NCBI GenBank assembly: GCA_028287185.1 | Contig: JAQBQD010000082.1 | Location: 1-54,908, forward strand | Origin: Gemmatimonadota bacterium | GTDB taxonomy: Bacteria > Gemmatimonadota > Gemmatimonadetes > Longimicrobiales > Longimicrobiaceae | Direction of reading: 5' to 3' | Length of the DNA: 54,908 nucleotides | In this document: one piece after another, positions 1 through 9,921 of the stretch | Layout of the letters: each line of letters begins with the position of its first letter | Position numbering within the stretch: position 1 is the first letter of the stretch | Notes under the pieces: model-generated | Databases searched by the model: none | Seen by the model: the letters and a program-made list of their open reading frames with translations, nothing else | Told to the model about the DNA's origin: nothing | Program-made: the position numbers and the translations under genes

Positions 1-1995
1 TCCGCCCGCGCCGGGGGCCGGCCCGCGGCGGCGTGCGACGTGGAGGTGCGGCTCGCGCTCCCGGCGACCCGGACCCCGTTGCGGGCGGGGACGGAGGTGC
101 GGGTGCGCGGCGAGTGGGTGCAGGGCACGCGGCCCGTGATCCGCGGCGCGTGGCCCGAGGATCCCACGTACGCGGGGTTCGTCTCGGCCTCCAGCCCCGT
201 CGTCCTGGCGCCGTCCAGCGGCGTCGCGCACCCGCTGCTCGCCGCGCGCGGGGCGATGGAGGCGCGCATCCACCGCCTGTTCGGCCGGCAGGGGCCGCTG
301 GCGGACGCACTGCTGCTGGGACGAAGGGAGACGCTGGACCCCGCGCTGAGACAGAGCTTCGCCGCGTCGGGGCTGGTGCACCTGCTGGCCATCTCGGGCG
401 CGCACGTGGCGCTCATCGGCGCCATCCTGCTGCTGGCGGCCCGCGCCTGCCGCCTGTCGCACCGCGCCGCGTCGTGGGCGGCCATCGGGATGGTCGCGGT
501 CTACCTGGCCGTGATCGGAGCGCCGCCGTCCGCCGTGCGCGCGGGGATCATGCTGGCCCTGGCGCTGCTCGCGCGCATCCTCCAGCGGCCCTCCGCGCCG
601 ATGGCGTCCGTCTCCGCCGCCGCGCTCGCGATCCTGGCGGTCGATCCGATGGCGGCGCTGGACGCGGGCTTTCAGTTGAGCTTCGCGGGCGTGCTCGGCA
701 TCTCCCTGCTGCGCGGGGCGATGCTGAAGCAGGTGCCGGCGGCGTGGAGGGCGGGGAAGTGGCGGCGGCCGCTGGTGGAGTCGATGGTGGTGAGCGTGGC
801 GGCGTTCCTGGCGACGGCGCCCATCGTGGCGTTCCACTTCGGCCAGGTGGCGCCCGTCTCCATCGTGGCGAACCTGCCCGCCATCCCCCTCACCTCTCTC
901 GCGCTGATCGGCATCGTCGTCTCCCTCGTGCTGGAGCCGCTGTTTCCGCCGCTCGCGCGCCTGGTGGCGGACGGCGCCGGGCTGGCGATGGACGGGCTGA
1001 CGCGCGTGGTGGACGCGGCAGCCGCGATGCCGTACGGGCACGCGGCGGTGGACCCGCCCCCATGGCCGCTGTGGGCAGCGGCGGCGGTGGCGTTCCTGGT
1101 GGCGCTGGACCTGGCCGGCGGGTTGCAGAAGCGCGTGCGGTGGGCGCTGGCGGCGGGGTTCGCGTCGCTGGCGTGGCTGGCGCTGCCCGGCTTCGCGCCC
1201 GCAGGCGGCGGCGGGCTGGAGCTGGACTTCATCGACGTGGGCCAGGGCGACGCGGTGGCGCTGCGCACGCCAGCGGGAAGGTGGATGCTGGTGGACGCGG
1301 GGCCGCGCGACGAGCGCTTCGACGCCGGCGAGAAGCGCGTGCTGCCCTTCCTGCGGGCGCGGGGGGCGGAGCGGCTGGAGGCGATCGTGCTGACGCACCC
1401 GCACGCGGACCACATCGGCGGGGCGGCGGCGGTGCTGCGCGCGATGCCGGTGGGGCGCCTGATCGAGCCCGGGCTGGCGACGGGCAACCCCGAGTACGTG
1501 CAGACGCTGGAGGCCGCCGCGCGGCACGGGGTGCGCTGGACGGCGGCGCGCCAGGACGCGGTGATGCGGTTGGACGGAGTGGAGTTGGACTTCCTGTGGC
1601 CCAGGCCCGCGTTGCTTGACGGAAACCCCGATGCGAACGAGATTAGCGCCGTGATACGCGTCCGTTACGCGGGCTTCACGGCGCTGCTCACCGGCGACGC
1701 CGAGGCGCCGGCCGAGCACGAGATGGTGGCGCGCTACGGCGGCGCCCTGCACGCGGAGCTGCTGAAGTCGGGCCACCACGGCAGCCACACCTCCAGCACC
1801 GAGGAGTTCGTGGATGCCGTGCGGCCGGAGCTGGCGGTCATCTCCGTGGGCCGCCGCAACCGATATGGACATCCGAACGAGGACGTGCTGGAGCGGTACG
1901 CCCGCCACCACGTGCGCGTCGCCCGAACCGACCGCGACGGCACGGTGACGGTGCGGGTGGCGCCCGACGGCTCGTGGGCCCGGGCGCAGCCGTGA
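1..1995 (+). CDS. comEC: ComEC/Rec2-type DNA uptake channel protein, 5' end outside window
   Basis: Inner-membrane channel that carries single-stranded transforming DNA into the cytoplasm. The reading frame is open from base 1, so the gene begins upstream; the first visible start (GTG at 40) is internal. The visible 650 or so residues hold the polytopic Competence domain, including the family-typical [13 protein letters not shown] stretch, then a C-terminal metallo-beta-lactamase-like domain from about residue 395. That domain shows the metal motif HPHADHIGG (near residue 453 counted from base 40) and GHHGSHTSS, and ends with a [18 protein letters not shown] tail usual for ComEC. Full-length relatives are about 750-800 residues, so about 100-150 N-terminal residues are missing. 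The stop overlaps the next GTG start, suggesting cotranscription with the next two genes. Family assignment is firm; natural competence of the organism is inferred only. Confidence 0.93.
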   Translation, partial: SARAGGRPAAACDVEVRLALPATRTPLRAGTEVRVRGEWVQGTRPVIRGAWPEDPTYAGFVSASSPVVLAPSSGVAHPLLAARGAMEARIHRLFGRQGPLADALLLGRRETLDPALRQSFAASGLVHLLAISGAHVALIGAILLLAARACRLSHRAASWAAIGMVAVYLAVIGAPPSAVRAGIMLALALLARILQRPSAPMASVSAAALAILAVDPMAALDAGFQLSFAGVLGISLLRGAMLKQVPAAWRAGKWRRPLVESMVVSVAAFLATAPIVAFHFGQVAPVSIVANLPAIPLTSLALIGIVVSLVLEPLFPPLARLVADGAGLAMDGLTRVVDAAAAMPYGHAAVDPPPWPLWAAAAVAFLVALDLAGGLQKRVRWALAAGFASLAWLALPGFAPAGGGGLELDFIDVGQGDAVALRTPAGRWMLVDAGPRDERFDAGEKRVLPFLRARGAERLEAIVLTHPHADHIGGAAAVLRAMPVGRLIEPGLATGNPEYVQTLEAAARHGVRWTAARQDAVMRLDGVELDFLWPRPALLDGNPDANEISAVIRVRYAGFTALLTGDAEAPAEHEMVARYGGALHAELLKSGHHGSHTSSTEEFVDAVRPELAVISVGRRNRYGHPNEDVLERYARHHVRVARTDRDGTVTVRVAPDGSWARAQP

Positions 1996-2369
1996 GGCCG
2001 CTGGGCGCGCTGCTGGACCGGGTGCTGGGGCCCGCGGTGCCGCCGCCGGAGTGGATGCCCGCCGGCGTCACCCTCCGCAGGGGCCGGCTGGTGACGGCGA
2101 TCGGCGGGTGGATGGGGCGCATGGGCGCGCCCGCCGCCGCCGTGACGCTCCGCCGCACCATCGTGGTGGACCGCGACGTCGCGCTGTCGCCCCGCCTGCT
2201 GGCCCACGAGCTGGAGCACGTGCGGCAGTGGAGCGCGGTGCCGCTCTTTCCGCTGCGGTACGCGCTGGAGTCCGCGCGGCGCGGCTACTGGAACAACCGT
2301 TTCGAGGTGGAGGCGCGGGCGGCGGAGGACGCCCCGCCGCAGGCGTCCGCACCCCCGAGGGAACCGTGA
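1992..2369 (+). CDS. small HExxH-motif protein, DUF4157-like
   Basis: A protein of 125 residues that I cannot name precisely. It starts with GTG at 1992, inside the comEC stop (GTGA overlap), which decides the start over the slightly earlier in-frame GTG at 1974. Residues 72-76 read HELEH, an HExxH zinc-metallopeptidase signature, in the context [10 protein letters not shown], which recalls the DUF4157-type putative peptidase fold. A beta-rich stretch with [13 protein letters not shown] precedes it and an Arg/Trp-rich [17 protein letters not shown] follows, usual for such minimal domains. No signal peptide is visible, so it is probably cytoplasmic. It sits in a three-gene overlapping run with comEC and fbp. 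Peptidase activity is an inference from the motif alone. Confidence 0.7.
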   Translation: MRPLGALLDRVLGPAVPPPEWMPAGVTLRRGRLVTAIGGWMGRMGAPAAAVTLRRTIVVDRDVALSPRLLAHELEHVRQWSAVPLFPLRYALESARRGYWNNRFEVEARAAEDAPPQASAPPREP

Positions 2370-3409
2370 GCAGTCGATCCGTCGTCACCATCGAGCGCCA
2401 CATCATCGAGGCCGAGCGCCAGTTTCCCAAGGCGACCGGCGCCTTCAGCAACATCCTCTACGACCTGGCGCTCGCCGCCAAGATGATCGCCCACGAGGTG
2501 CGCCGCGCGGGCCTGGTGGACATCCTGGGCTACACGGGCGACGTGAACGTGCAGGGCGAGGAGGTGAAGAAGCTGGACGAGTACGCCAACGAGGTGATCT
2601 TCAAGGCGCTCGACCACACCGGCCACCTGTGCGGGATGGCGTCCGAGGAGAACGAGGACTTCATCCCCATCCCCGACAAGTTCCCCACGGGCAACTACTG
2701 CGTGCTGTTCGACCCGCTGGACGGGTCGTCCAACATCGACGCCAACGTCTCTGTGGGCACCATCTTCTCGGTGCACCGCAAGATCTCGGACCACCCGCGC
2801 GGCTGCATCACCGATTGCCTGCAGCGGGGCACCGAGCAGGTGGCGGCGGGCTACATCGTCTACGGGTCGTCCACCATGCTGGTGTACACCACCGGCAATG
2901 GGGTGCACGGCTTCACGCTGGACCCCAGCATCGGCGAGTTCCTGCTGTCGCACCCGTACATGCGCATCCCCAACCCCGGCCAGCGCACCTACTCGGTGAA
3001 CGAGGGCAACTACGGGAAGTGGTGCCCCGAGCAGCGCCGCCTGGTGGACCACCTGAAGGGGATGGACGGCGCGAACGCGAAGCCGTTCAGCGCGCGCTAC
3101 ATCGGCTCGCTGGTGGCGGACTTCCACCGCAACCTGCTGTACGGGGGCGTGTTCATGTACCCCGCCGACGCCAAGAGCCCCAAGGGCAAGCTGCGCCTGC
3201 TGTACGAGGCCGCCCCCCTCGCCATGATCGCCGAGGGCGCGGGCGGCAAGGCCAGCACCGGCACCCAGCGCATCCTGGAGGTGGAGCCCACCTCGCTGCA
3301 CCAGCGCGTTCCCCTCTACATCGGCACCGCCGAGTACGTGGACATGGCCGAGCGCTTCCTGGCAGGCGCACCGATCGACGCCGAAGCCGAGGTCGTCGCC
3401 GGGGTTTGA
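2366..3409 (+). CDS. fbp: class I fructose-1,6-bisphosphatase
   Basis: Hydrolyses fructose 1,6-bisphosphate to fructose 6-phosphate and phosphate, the committed gluconeogenic step, in the cytoplasm. The 347-residue product matches the usual class I length. It shows the metal-binding signature [10 protein letters not shown] at about residues 116-125, an ASEENED metal-ligand stretch before it, the substrate-loop [13 protein letters not shown], and the C-terminal [14 protein letters not shown]. The GTG start at 2366 overlaps the stop of the upstream gene by four bases, giving translational coupling. The in-frame open region continues upstream, but those codons encode Arg/Gly-rich antisense-like sequence and not FBPase. 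A strong hairpin about 80 bases downstream ends the unit. Together with pyruvate phosphate dikinase nearby, it supports a gluconeogenic lifestyle. Confidence 0.96.
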   Translation: MSSRSVVTIERHIIEAERQFPKATGAFSNILYDLALAAKMIAHEVRRAGLVDILGYTGDVNVQGEEVKKLDEYANEVIFKALDHTGHLCGMASEENEDFIPIPDKFPTGNYCVLFDPLDGSSNIDANVSVGTIFSVHRKISDHPRGCITDCLQRGTEQVAAGYIVYGSSTMLVYTTGNGVHGFTLDPSIGEFLLSHPYMRIPNPGQRTYSVNEGNYGKWCPEQRRLVDHLKGMDGANAKPFSARYIGSLVADFHRNLLYGGVFMYPADAKSPKGKLRLLYEAAPLAMIAEGAGGKASTGTQRILEVEPTSLHQRVPLYIGTAEYVDMAERFLAGAPIDAEAEVVAGV

Positions 3410-3489
3410 TCCGCGGGGTTCCGGTGTGATCCGCGCGACGTGGATCGTCCGCGGTGCCTCGACGGCAGGGATGATGATGGACGAAGAGT

Positions 3490-3518
3490 GGGGGCGGCCG
3501 ATGGATTCGGCCGCCCCC
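3490..3518 (+). terminator. hairpin terminator after fbp
   Basis: A perfect 12-bp GC-rich stem (3490-3501 pairing with 3507-3518) has a 5-base loop and is followed by a T-richer stretch. It lies 80 bases after the fbp stop and is oriented to end the comEC-fbp transcript. The perfect stem could also stop transcripts from the other side. Confidence 0.7.
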
Positions 3519-3800
3519 GCTGATCTTGGTGGGCATCTTGTGGTGCGTGGGTGCGTGGATGCTCGGGCGGATGACTTTCGCGGCAACGCCCACACGATGT
3601 CTGCCTTCGCAGACGACCGGCATCCCCGCGATGGACGGCTTCCGCGCCCGCGGCCAACCTCTTACCGCACAGGTGCTTGGGGATGGCGGCCGGGCGATCG
3701 CAGCTCAAGCCGGAGAGTTCATCCCCTTGGATCGCAGATGCCCACTCCCCTCGCGGGGTTTCGGGGGAGGCGGATGTCCCTCGGTGCCTTATCCAGCCGC
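3519..3800. other. intergenic region, no gene recognised
   Basis: Together with 3410-3489 this makes a 391-base gap between convergent genes. Apart from the fbp hairpin I see only short open frames without ribosome sites or family signatures, and no tRNA-like cloverleaf. Confidence 0.5.
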
Positions 3801-4934
3801 TCACCGCGAACGCCGCGCCTCCTCCGGCGTGGGCACGGGCGCGTAGGCCAGGATCACGCGGGGCTGGGCGTCGCCGGGGTAGCGGACCATCACCACGGGG
3901 CCGCTGCCGGGGGCGGGGGTGAACCGGGCGGCGAAGCGGTCGCCGGTGCGCGGCATGGGGATCCAGGCGCCGGCGCTGACGATGGTCGCCTCGGTGGCGC
4001 CCGGGGCGTCGAGGGCGACGGCGTAGCTGGAATCGGGCGACAGGTCCTTCGCGAGGGGGCCGTCCACCAGGCGGATGCGGTGCTCGGCCACGGGAAACAC
4101 GCCGACGAAGCCGTGGAAGCGGCGCGACGCGGCGGTGGCGCGCACGGCGGCGGCATCGAACCCCAGCTCGAAGAAGTCGCGCTGCGGCATGGGCTGGGCA
4201 CGGAACTGCGCCGCCGTCACGGGTGCCTCCAGAAGCTGCCAGCGGGGGTCGCGCGGGAAGTGCGTCCAGATCAGCTTCTCGGGCGGCACCAGGAAGAAGA
4301 AGTCGCGGAAGCGCCGCACGAAGCGCCCGTCGATGATGTCGCCGGCGCCCCAGGTGGCATCGATCAGCCTCCATTCGCCGTCCACCTTCACGGCGACCCA
4401 CGAGTGGTTGCCGCCCATCTCGCCGTCGTCCACGCCCAGCCCCTTCGCCTTCCCCTCCACGAACTCGGCCTCCATCCCCGCCATCCGCGCCAGGCTGCCC
4501 ACCAGGAAGCTGTAGCCGTCGCAGAGCGTCCTCCGGCGCTGCAGCACCGTGCCCGGGTCCTGGTTCATGACCCGGGCGATGCTGTGCATGCCCTCCACGT
4601 CGTACGCGATGTTCTGCGTCACCCAGCGGTAGATGGCGCGAATCTTCTCGCGGTCGGTGTGCAGCCCGCGCGTCAGGTCGCGCGCCAGCGTCTCCACCGA
4701 GGTGGCCGCCGCCTCGGGCGAGGTGAGCGCCACGGAGTCCGCCGCCCGGTAGTCGAACTCCGCCGCGGCACCTCCGTCCGCGAGCGATGCGGGTGTGGGT
4801 GACGGGCCGGACGCACCCGCCGGGAGCGATGCGCCGGTGGGAACCGCCGTCTGCGCGGCGAGGGGCACGACGGCGAAAGCGGCGGCCCCGGCGACGAGAG
4901 CGAGGTGCCGGCGGAGAAGGGGATGGATGCGCAT
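3801..4934 (-). CDS. secreted transglutaminase-like (papain-fold) protein
   Basis: A 377-residue exported protein. The start ATG at 4934 follows an AGGAAAGG ribosome site. The N-terminus MRIHPLLRRHLALVAG... through PLAAQ is a typical signal peptide with an AQ cleavage site. The mature protein contains a transglutaminase-like core with a probable catalytic triad: Cys138 in RRTLCDGYSF, His177 in GGNHSWVAV and Asp192 in LIDATWGAG. The motif IRAIYRWVTQNIAYDVEG before the cysteine is a family hallmark. The C-terminal 150 residues look like a beta-rich accessory domain (FVGVFPVAEHRIRLVDGPL). Bacterial members act in peptide cross-linking or proteolysis in the periplasm or surface; the substrate here is unknown. 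It is a single transcription unit on the minus strand. Confidence 0.82.
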   Translation of the reverse strand: MRIHPLLRRHLALVAGAAAFAVVPLAAQTAVPTGASLPAGASGPSPTPASLADGGAAAEFDYRAADSVALTSPEAAATSVETLARDLTRGLHTDREKIRAIYRWVTQNIAYDVEGMHSIARVMNQDPGTVLQRRRTLCDGYSFLVGSLARMAGMEAEFVEGKAKGLGVDDGEMGGNHSWVAVKVDGEWRLIDATWGAGDIIDGRFVRRFRDFFFLVPPEKLIWTHFPRDPRWQLLEAPVTAAQFRAQPMPQRDFFELGFDAAAVRATAASRRFHGFVGVFPVAEHRIRLVDGPLAKDLSPDSSYAVALDAPGATEATIVSAGAWIPMPRTGDRFAARFTPAPGSGPVVMVRYPGDAQPRVILAYAPVPTPEEARRSR

Positions 4935-5243
4935 GAGGGCCTTTCCTGCTGAGGACTGCGGCACTGCGGGACCGCGGATGCCTGCGTGCGGAGACGTGCT
5001 GCTCGTTGGATGGACTGCGGACCGGCATTCCCCCGCGCCGGGACCGACGCGCGGTCGGAGCTTCCTGTGGAGCCTGTCGATCACCTGCGTCTGCCCGAGC
5101 GGTGGACGATCCACCGATCTGTCGACCCGCGGATCAACCAACGACGCCGAGAGCTGGACTCTCCGATGCGCGGCGGAGGCCAACCCGCGTCGTCCCTGGC
5201 GATCCGGACCGGGGATCTGCGGATGGTCGAGTCCACGCGGGAG
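4935..5243. other. intergenic region, no gene recognised
   Basis: A 309-base gap between two minus-strand genes. It should hold the promoter of the transglutaminase-like gene. I see no convincing -35/-10 pair and no RNA gene. Confidence 0.45.
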
Positions 5244-6017
5244 CTACTGCGCGGCCGGCTCCCGGCGCTTGAGCTCGGCCTTGGCGATGGCGATCCACGG
5301 CTTCTGCGCGCGGCGGTACACGCCGGACGAGATGCGGGCGTGGCGCAGCACCTCGTTGAAGATGCGGGCGGCCTCGTCCTCCCGCCCCAGGCGTCGCAGC
5401 AGAAGCGCGTAGCGGGTGCGGGCCTCCTCGCCGGCGCTCTGGCGGGAAAGCACGCCGTACTCCGCGAGCGCGGCATCGGTGTCGCCCGCGGCCTCGTGGA
5501 TGCGGGCGCTCAGGAGCTGCTGCTCCTTGCTGGGCGCCGTCTCGCGGCCCAGGCGCTCGTAGAAGTCGCGGGCCTGCTCCAGCGCGCCGTTCTCGAAGTG
5601 GGTGCGGCACATCTCCCACAGCAGCACGGGGTCCGTGGCGTAGTGGCCCTGCAGGCAGGCGTCGTAGATGGCCAGCGCCTCGCCGGACTGGCCGGCGCGC
5701 GCGTAGGCCCGCGCCAGCTGCATCCGGTTCACCAGGCTGGGGCTGAGCGCGACCTGGTCCTGCCACCTGCGGATGTCGGCCGCCGGGTGGATGCGCCGGA
5801 TCACGTCCTCCGACACCGCGCGCAGCGACCCGGTGGAGGCGCGCTGCGACGGCAGGTACTCGGCGAACAGGTACACCAGCGGGCCCACGACGGGAAAGAC
5901 GATGAGGATCCACAGCCAGTTGTTGCGCCCCGTCCGCACCGCGTGCACGGCGAACAGCACCTGCGCCACCAGGGACAGGATGCCCAAGTAGGGGAACGCG
6001 CTGAGAAGGTACCACAT
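5244..6017 (-). CDS. membrane-anchored TPR protein with PLDc_N-like N-terminus
   Basis: A 257-residue protein starting with ATG at 6017 (MWYLLSAF). Two hydrophobic segments occupy roughly residues 1-25 and 31-55, the second containing NWLWILIVFPVVGPLVYLFAEYLP. This is the layout of the phospholipase-D N-terminal (PLDc_N) transmembrane module, here without any phospholipase domain. After a charged linker, residues about 85-250 form helical pairs of TPR type (for example LARAYARAGQSGEALAIYDACLQG and ARIHEAAGDTDAALAEYG). The likely topology is a membrane anchor with a cytoplasmic TPR platform for protein-protein contacts. No partner can be named; it stands alone between unrelated genes. The ribosome site is weak. 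Confidence 0.72.
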   Translation of the reverse strand: MWYLLSAFPYLGILSLVAQVLFAVHAVRTGRNNWLWILIVFPVVGPLVYLFAEYLPSQRASTGSLRAVSEDVIRRIHPAADIRRWQDQVALSPSLVNRMQLARAYARAGQSGEALAIYDACLQGHYATDPVLLWEMCRTHFENGALEQARDFYERLGRETAPSKEQQLLSARIHEAAGDTDAALAEYGVLSRQSAGEEARTRYALLLRRLGREDEAARIFNEVLRHARISSGVYRRAQKPWIAIAKAELKRREPAAQ

Positions 6018-6354
6018 CGAAGGAATGTCCCGGCGAGGCGGGCGCCGAGCGGCGCATCCCGGCGGTGTGCAGAGAGACTGCGGCAGGCCCTGAAAGTTGC
6101 GTCGAAAGCGCGCGAAGATCAAGCCCGGGGGCGCTCTGCAATCCCGCGACGGACGGCGTGGACCAGCGCGCGCCCATCCGGGTGCACCCCGGCACGGACG
6201 AGCGGCAGCGGCGGGGCAGGGAAGCCCCCCGCCGGCCGACTCTCCATCCAATCGCACATCCGCCGGCCCCACCCGTCGACCCGACCGGAGATTCCCGCGA
6301 TTCGATCAAGCTCCCGGCGTCGAGAATCGTTGGACGGATCGAACCCGCCGATGC
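6018..6354. other. intergenic region downstream of ppdK
   Basis: A 337-base gap between the ppdK stop and the start of the TPR gene, both on the minus strand. An 8-bp GC stem (6209-6216 with 6227-6234) is a possible weak terminator for ppdK. Nothing else is recognised. Confidence 0.4.
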
Positions 6355-9045
6355 TCAGTCCGCCGCCGCCATCTCCGCTTCCGCCTCGGGCTCCGGCTCC
6401 GGCTCCGGCGCAGGAGCCGCGGCGGCGCGGGCGTTGAGGGCGGCGTGGGCGGCGGCCAGGCGCGCGATGGGCACGCGGAAGGGCGAGCAGCTCACGTAGT
6501 CCAGCCCGGCGTCGTGGAAGAACTCCACCGAGCGGGGGTCGCCGCCGTGCTCGCCGCAGATGCCCAGCTTGAGCCCCGGCTTCACGCCGCGCCCCAGCCG
6601 CGCCGCCATCTCCACGAGCTGCCCCACGCCCTCGCGGTCGATGGTCTGGAACGGGTCCGCGGGCAGCACGCCGCTCTCCACGTAGGCCGGCAGGAAGCTG
6701 CCCGCGTCGTCGCGCGACAGGCCGAAGGTGGTCTGGGTCAGGTCGTTGGTGCCGAACGAGAAGAACTGCGCCACCTCGGCGATGCGGTCGGCGGTGAGGG
6801 CGGCGCGCGGCAGCTCGATCATCGTGCCCACCAGGTAGTCCACCGTCGCGTCGTTCTGCTCGAACACCTCGCGCGCGCAGCCGTCGATCACCTCCTTCTG
6901 CCGCCGCAGCTCCTCCACCGTGCCAACGAGCGGCACCATGATCTCGGGCCGCACGTCGATGCCGTCCTTCTGCACGGCGACGGCGGCCTCGAAGATGGCC
7001 TGCGCCTGCATCCAGGTGACGTCGGGGTAGGTGATGCCCAGCCGGCAGCCGCGGTGGCCCAGCATGGGGTTGGACTCCTGGCTGCGCTCCACCGCCGCCC
7101 GCAGCCGCGCCGGGTCGGCGCCCAGCTTGCGCGCCAGGTCCCGGGTCTCGGCCGCGCCGTGGGGCAGGAACTCGTGCAGCGGCGGGTCCAGCAGGCGGAT
7201 GGTGACGGGCAGCCCGTCCATCGCCCGGAAGATCCCCTCGAAGTCCGCGCGCTGCATGGGCAGCAGGCGCGCGAGGGCGATGGCGCGCCGGGCCCCCGTT
7301 TCGGCCAGGATCATCTCGCGCACGGCGTCGATGCGGTCGCCCTCGAAGAACATGTGCTCCGTGCGGCACAGCCCGATGCCCTCCGCGCCGAAGCGCCGGG
7401 CGACGGCGGAGTCGTGCGGGGTGTCGGCGTTGGTTCGAACGCCCAGCGTGCGGAAGCCGTCCGCCCACTCCATCAGCCGGCGGAAGTCCTCGGAAAGCTC
7501 CGGCTCTGCGGTGGGCACCTGCCCAAGGATGACGCGGCCGGTGCTGCCGTCCAGGGTGATCCAGTCGCCCTCCTGCACGGTTGTCGACCCCACCCGGAAG
7601 CGGCGGTAGGCCTCGTCCATCACGATGTCCTGCGCGCCCACGATGCAGCACTTGCCCATGCCGCGCGCCACGACGGCGGCGTGGCTCGTCATTCCCCCGC
7701 GCGCCGTGAGGATGGCCCGCGCGGCCACCATGCCGTGGTAGTCCTCGGGCGAGGTCTCGCGGCGGACCAGGATCACCGGCTCGTCGCGCCCGCGCTCGGC
7801 CGCCTCGTCGGGGCTGAACACCACGCGCCCGCTCGCCGCTCCAGGGGAGGCCGGAAGCCCCGTCGTCAGCACTTCCAGCGTGGCCTTCGGGTCCAGCGTG
7901 GGGTGCAGGAGCTGGTCGAGCGCTTCGGGATCGACGCGCAGCACGGCCTCCTCGGGCGTCAGTACGCCCTCGTCCACCATCTCCACGGCGATGCGCACGG
8001 CGGCGGCGGCCGTGCGCTTGGCGCTGCGGGTCTGGAGGAGGAAGAGCTGCCCGCGCTCCACCGTGAACTCCAGGTCCTGCGCGTCGCGGTAGTGGCGCTC
8101 CAGCAGCGTGCGCGCCTGTTCCAGCGCGTGGAACGGCTCCGGCAGCGCCGCCGCCATCCTCGCGATGGGCAGCGGGTCGCGGATGCCGGCCACCACGTCC
8201 TCGCCCTGCGCGTTCACCAGGAACTCGCCGAACAGCTCCTTCTCACCCGTCGATGGATTTCTCGTGAAGGCCACGCCGGTGCCGCTGTCGCCGCCCATAT
8301 TGCCGAACACCATCGAGCAGACGTTGACCGCCGTGCCCAGGTCGTCTGCGATGCCGTTCACGCGGCGGTATGCGCGGGCGCGCGGCGTGTCCCACGAGCG
8401 GAAGACGGCGTCGATGGCGCCCCAGAGCTGCGCCTCGGGATCTTCCGGGAAGGCGGTGCCCGTGGCCTGGCGCACCATCACCTTGAACTCGCCCACCAGC
8501 TCGCGCAGCTCGTCCGCCGTCAGCTCCGTGTCCTCGCGCACGCCGCGCACGGACTTCTTGCCTTCGATGCGCTCCTCGAAGCGGTCGGCGTGCACGCCCA
8601 GCACCACGTCCGCGTACATCTGGACGAAGCGCCGGTAGCTGTCGAAGGCGAAGCGCTCGTCGCCCGATTTTGCCGCCAGCGCCGCCGCCGTCTCGTCGTT
8701 CAGTCCCAGGTTGAGGATGGTGTCCATCATTCCCGGCATGGAGAACGCGGCCCCCGAGCGCACCGACACCAGCAGCGGCCGCTCGCCGCCGCCGAACGTC
8801 TTTCCCGTCGCCGTCTGCAGCCGTTCAAGGCTGGCCACCACCTGCTCGCGAAGGCCGTCGGGATAGCCGCCGCCGCGTAGGTACAGGCGGCACACCTGCG
8901 TGGTGATGGTGAAGCCGGGGGGCACGGGCACGCCGATGCGGCTCATCTCCGCCAGGCCGGCCCCCTTGCCGCCCAGCAGCGCCTTCATCTCCCTGCCCCC
9001 CTCCGTCTCGCCCGCGCCGAAGAAGTAGACGTACCGCTCCGCCAT
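6355..9045 (-). CDS. ppdK: pyruvate, phosphate dikinase
   Basis: Interconverts pyruvate + ATP + Pi and phosphoenolpyruvate + AMP + PPi in the cytoplasm. With FBPase it supports gluconeogenesis or PPi-linked glycolysis. The 896-residue protein has the expected domain order: an N-terminal ATP-grasp domain (GGKGAGLAEM near residue 25, GDSGTGVAFTRNPSTGE), the swivelling phosphohistidine domain with GGMTSHAAVVARGMGK (catalytic His455), and the C-terminal PEP/pyruvate barrel with SFGTNDLTQTTFG and GICGEHGGDP (catalytic Cys830). The start at 9045 gives the standard MAERYVYFFG beginning. Oddity: an acidic Pro-Glu/Ala-Glu low-complexity tail of about 25 residues at the C-terminus, not part of the catalytic fold. 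It is transcribed alone. Confidence 0.97.
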   Translation of the reverse strand: MAERYVYFFGAGETEGGREMKALLGGKGAGLAEMSRIGVPVPPGFTITTQVCRLYLRGGGYPDGLREQVVASLERLQTATGKTFGGGERPLLVSVRSGAAFSMPGMMDTILNLGLNDETAAALAAKSGDERFAFDSYRRFVQMYADVVLGVHADRFEERIEGKKSVRGVREDTELTADELRELVGEFKVMVRQATGTAFPEDPEAQLWGAIDAVFRSWDTPRARAYRRVNGIADDLGTAVNVCSMVFGNMGGDSGTGVAFTRNPSTGEKELFGEFLVNAQGEDVVAGIRDPLPIARMAAALPEPFHALEQARTLLERHYRDAQDLEFTVERGQLFLLQTRSAKRTAAAAVRIAVEMVDEGVLTPEEAVLRVDPEALDQLLHPTLDPKATLEVLTTGLPASPGAASGRVVFSPDEAAERGRDEPVILVRRETSPEDYHGMVAARAILTARGGMTSHAAVVARGMGKCCIVGAQDIVMDEAYRRFRVGSTTVQEGDWITLDGSTGRVILGQVPTAEPELSEDFRRLMEWADGFRTLGVRTNADTPHDSAVARRFGAEGIGLCRTEHMFFEGDRIDAVREMILAETGARRAIALARLLPMQRADFEGIFRAMDGLPVTIRLLDPPLHEFLPHGAAETRDLARKLGADPARLRAAVERSQESNPMLGHRGCRLGITYPDVTWMQAQAIFEAAVAVQKDGIDVRPEIMVPLVGTVEELRRQKEVIDGCAREVFEQNDATVDYLVGTMIELPRAALTADRIAEVAQFFSFGTNDLTQTTFGLSRDDAGSFLPAYVESGVLPADPFQTIDREGVGQLVEMAARLGRGVKPGLKLGICGEHGGDPRSVEFFHDAGLDYVSCSPFRVPIARLAAAHAALNARAAAAPAPEPEPEPEAEAEMAAAD

Positions 9046-9228
9046 GTCGCGCGTCCTCGGTCGATGGTCCGATGGGAAAGCCTGCCGTGAAGCGCGGGAT
9101 CGCTCCCGCAGACCCGCCTGCATCGGCAAAAAGGGCGCCCGGCTGCGGGCCACGCGTCCACCAGCGTCCACCCCACCACGGTCGAGAGGTACGGGGTCGA
9201 TCGGCGCTGGCGGCCATGCTGAACGCGC

Positions 9229-9260
9229 GAGGGGGCGGCCCGAACCCGGAGCCGCCCCTC
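9229..9260 (-). terminator. GC-rich hairpin after the 9292-9921 lipoprotein gene
   Basis: Inverted repeat GAGGGGGCGGC / GCCGCCCCTC (9229-9239 with 9251-9260) with an 11-base loop, about 30 bases beyond the lipoprotein stop. There is no clear T-run on the minus strand, so the termination strength is uncertain. Confidence 0.5.
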
Positions 9261-9291
9261 ACGTCTTCGATCCGAAGGGTGTGCCGCCGAT

Positions 9292-9921
9292 CTAGCCGTT
9301 GTGCGTCACGGTCTTGTCGAACGTGCGGTTGCAGATGGTGCCCTTCGTGTGGTACGTGTGCGCCGCGGGATCGAAGGTGGAGGTGATGTCCACCGTGCAG
9401 TGCCCGGTCTTGCCGTCGCTGCGGGCCCAGTCGAACGCGCCCTTCTCGGTGTGCGTCCACGTTCCCGGCACGCCCGCCGTCCGCGAGTGCGACGATGCGA
9501 TGGCGACGTTCGGCGCGCCGGTCACGGTGACCACGTCGCCGCTCTTCACCTCGTGGGCGCAGGCCGCGTCGGTGCGCGTGGCAGTCTCGTTCCAGGTGCC
9601 GGTCTTGGTCGCCGCGTTCACGGTGCCGGTGCGCGTGCCCGCCACGGTGAGGGTGCCGCCCTTGGGGCAGTTGCGCGTGCGGGTGAAGGTCTCGGTGGTG
9701 GTGACGTCTCGGTTCACCGTCTCGCCCGCCGCCCGGTCGAAGCCGGGGTTGCCGAACGCGTCGCCCAGCGCGTCGCCGGTGTTGGTGGCCATGCTGCTGG
9801 CCAGCTCCTGCGCCTCGGTGGCGCTCAGGCCGTCGGCGGTGGCGCCGGTGGTGTCGCTGCTGCACGCGGCCAGGGTGAGCAGGGCCGCGACGGCGCCGGA
9901 AAGCAGGGCGGTGCGTTGCAT
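9292..9921 (-). CDS. putative lipoprotein, unknown function
   Basis: A 209-residue protein starting with ATG at 9921 behind a GGAGGA ribosome site. The N-terminus is a lipoprotein signal (MQRTALLSG... with lipobox LAAC, Cys about residue 20). The mature part is rich in Thr, Gly and Asp and contains repeated beta-strand-like blocks with Thr-Gly-Thr patterns (GTLTVAGTRTGTVNAATKTGTWNE), suggesting a small beta-sheet lipoprotein facing the periplasm or surface. Three cysteines after the lipobox (RNCPKGG, ACAHEV, GHCTVD) plus ICNRTF could form disulfides. I do not recognise a named family. It lies alone between ppdK and pruA. Confidence 0.72.
   Translation of the reverse strand: MQRTALLSGAVAALLTLAACSSDTTGATADGLSATEAQELASSMATNTGDALGDAFGNPGFDRAAGETVNRDVTTTETFTRTRNCPKGGTLTVAGTRTGTVNAATKTGTWNETATRTDAACAHEVKSGDVVTVTGAPNVAIASSHSRTAGVPGTWTHTEKGAFDWARSDGKTGHCTVDITSTFDPAAHTYHTKGTICNRTFDKTVTHNG

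Noticed and set aside
2285..3595. Minus-strand open frame over fbp
   Set aside because: Composition (Val/His/Gly-rich runs) reflects the complement of fbp codons; no start signal or family motif.
3519..3800. Possible structured RNA with short hairpins (CCCCTCGCGGGG near 3757)
   Set aside because: Only a short isolated stem; no match to a known RNA class and no conserved layout that I can recognise.
6097..8880. Long plus-strand open frame opposite ppdK
   Set aside because: Same reasoning: shadow frame of an intact catalytic gene, no ribosome site or domain.
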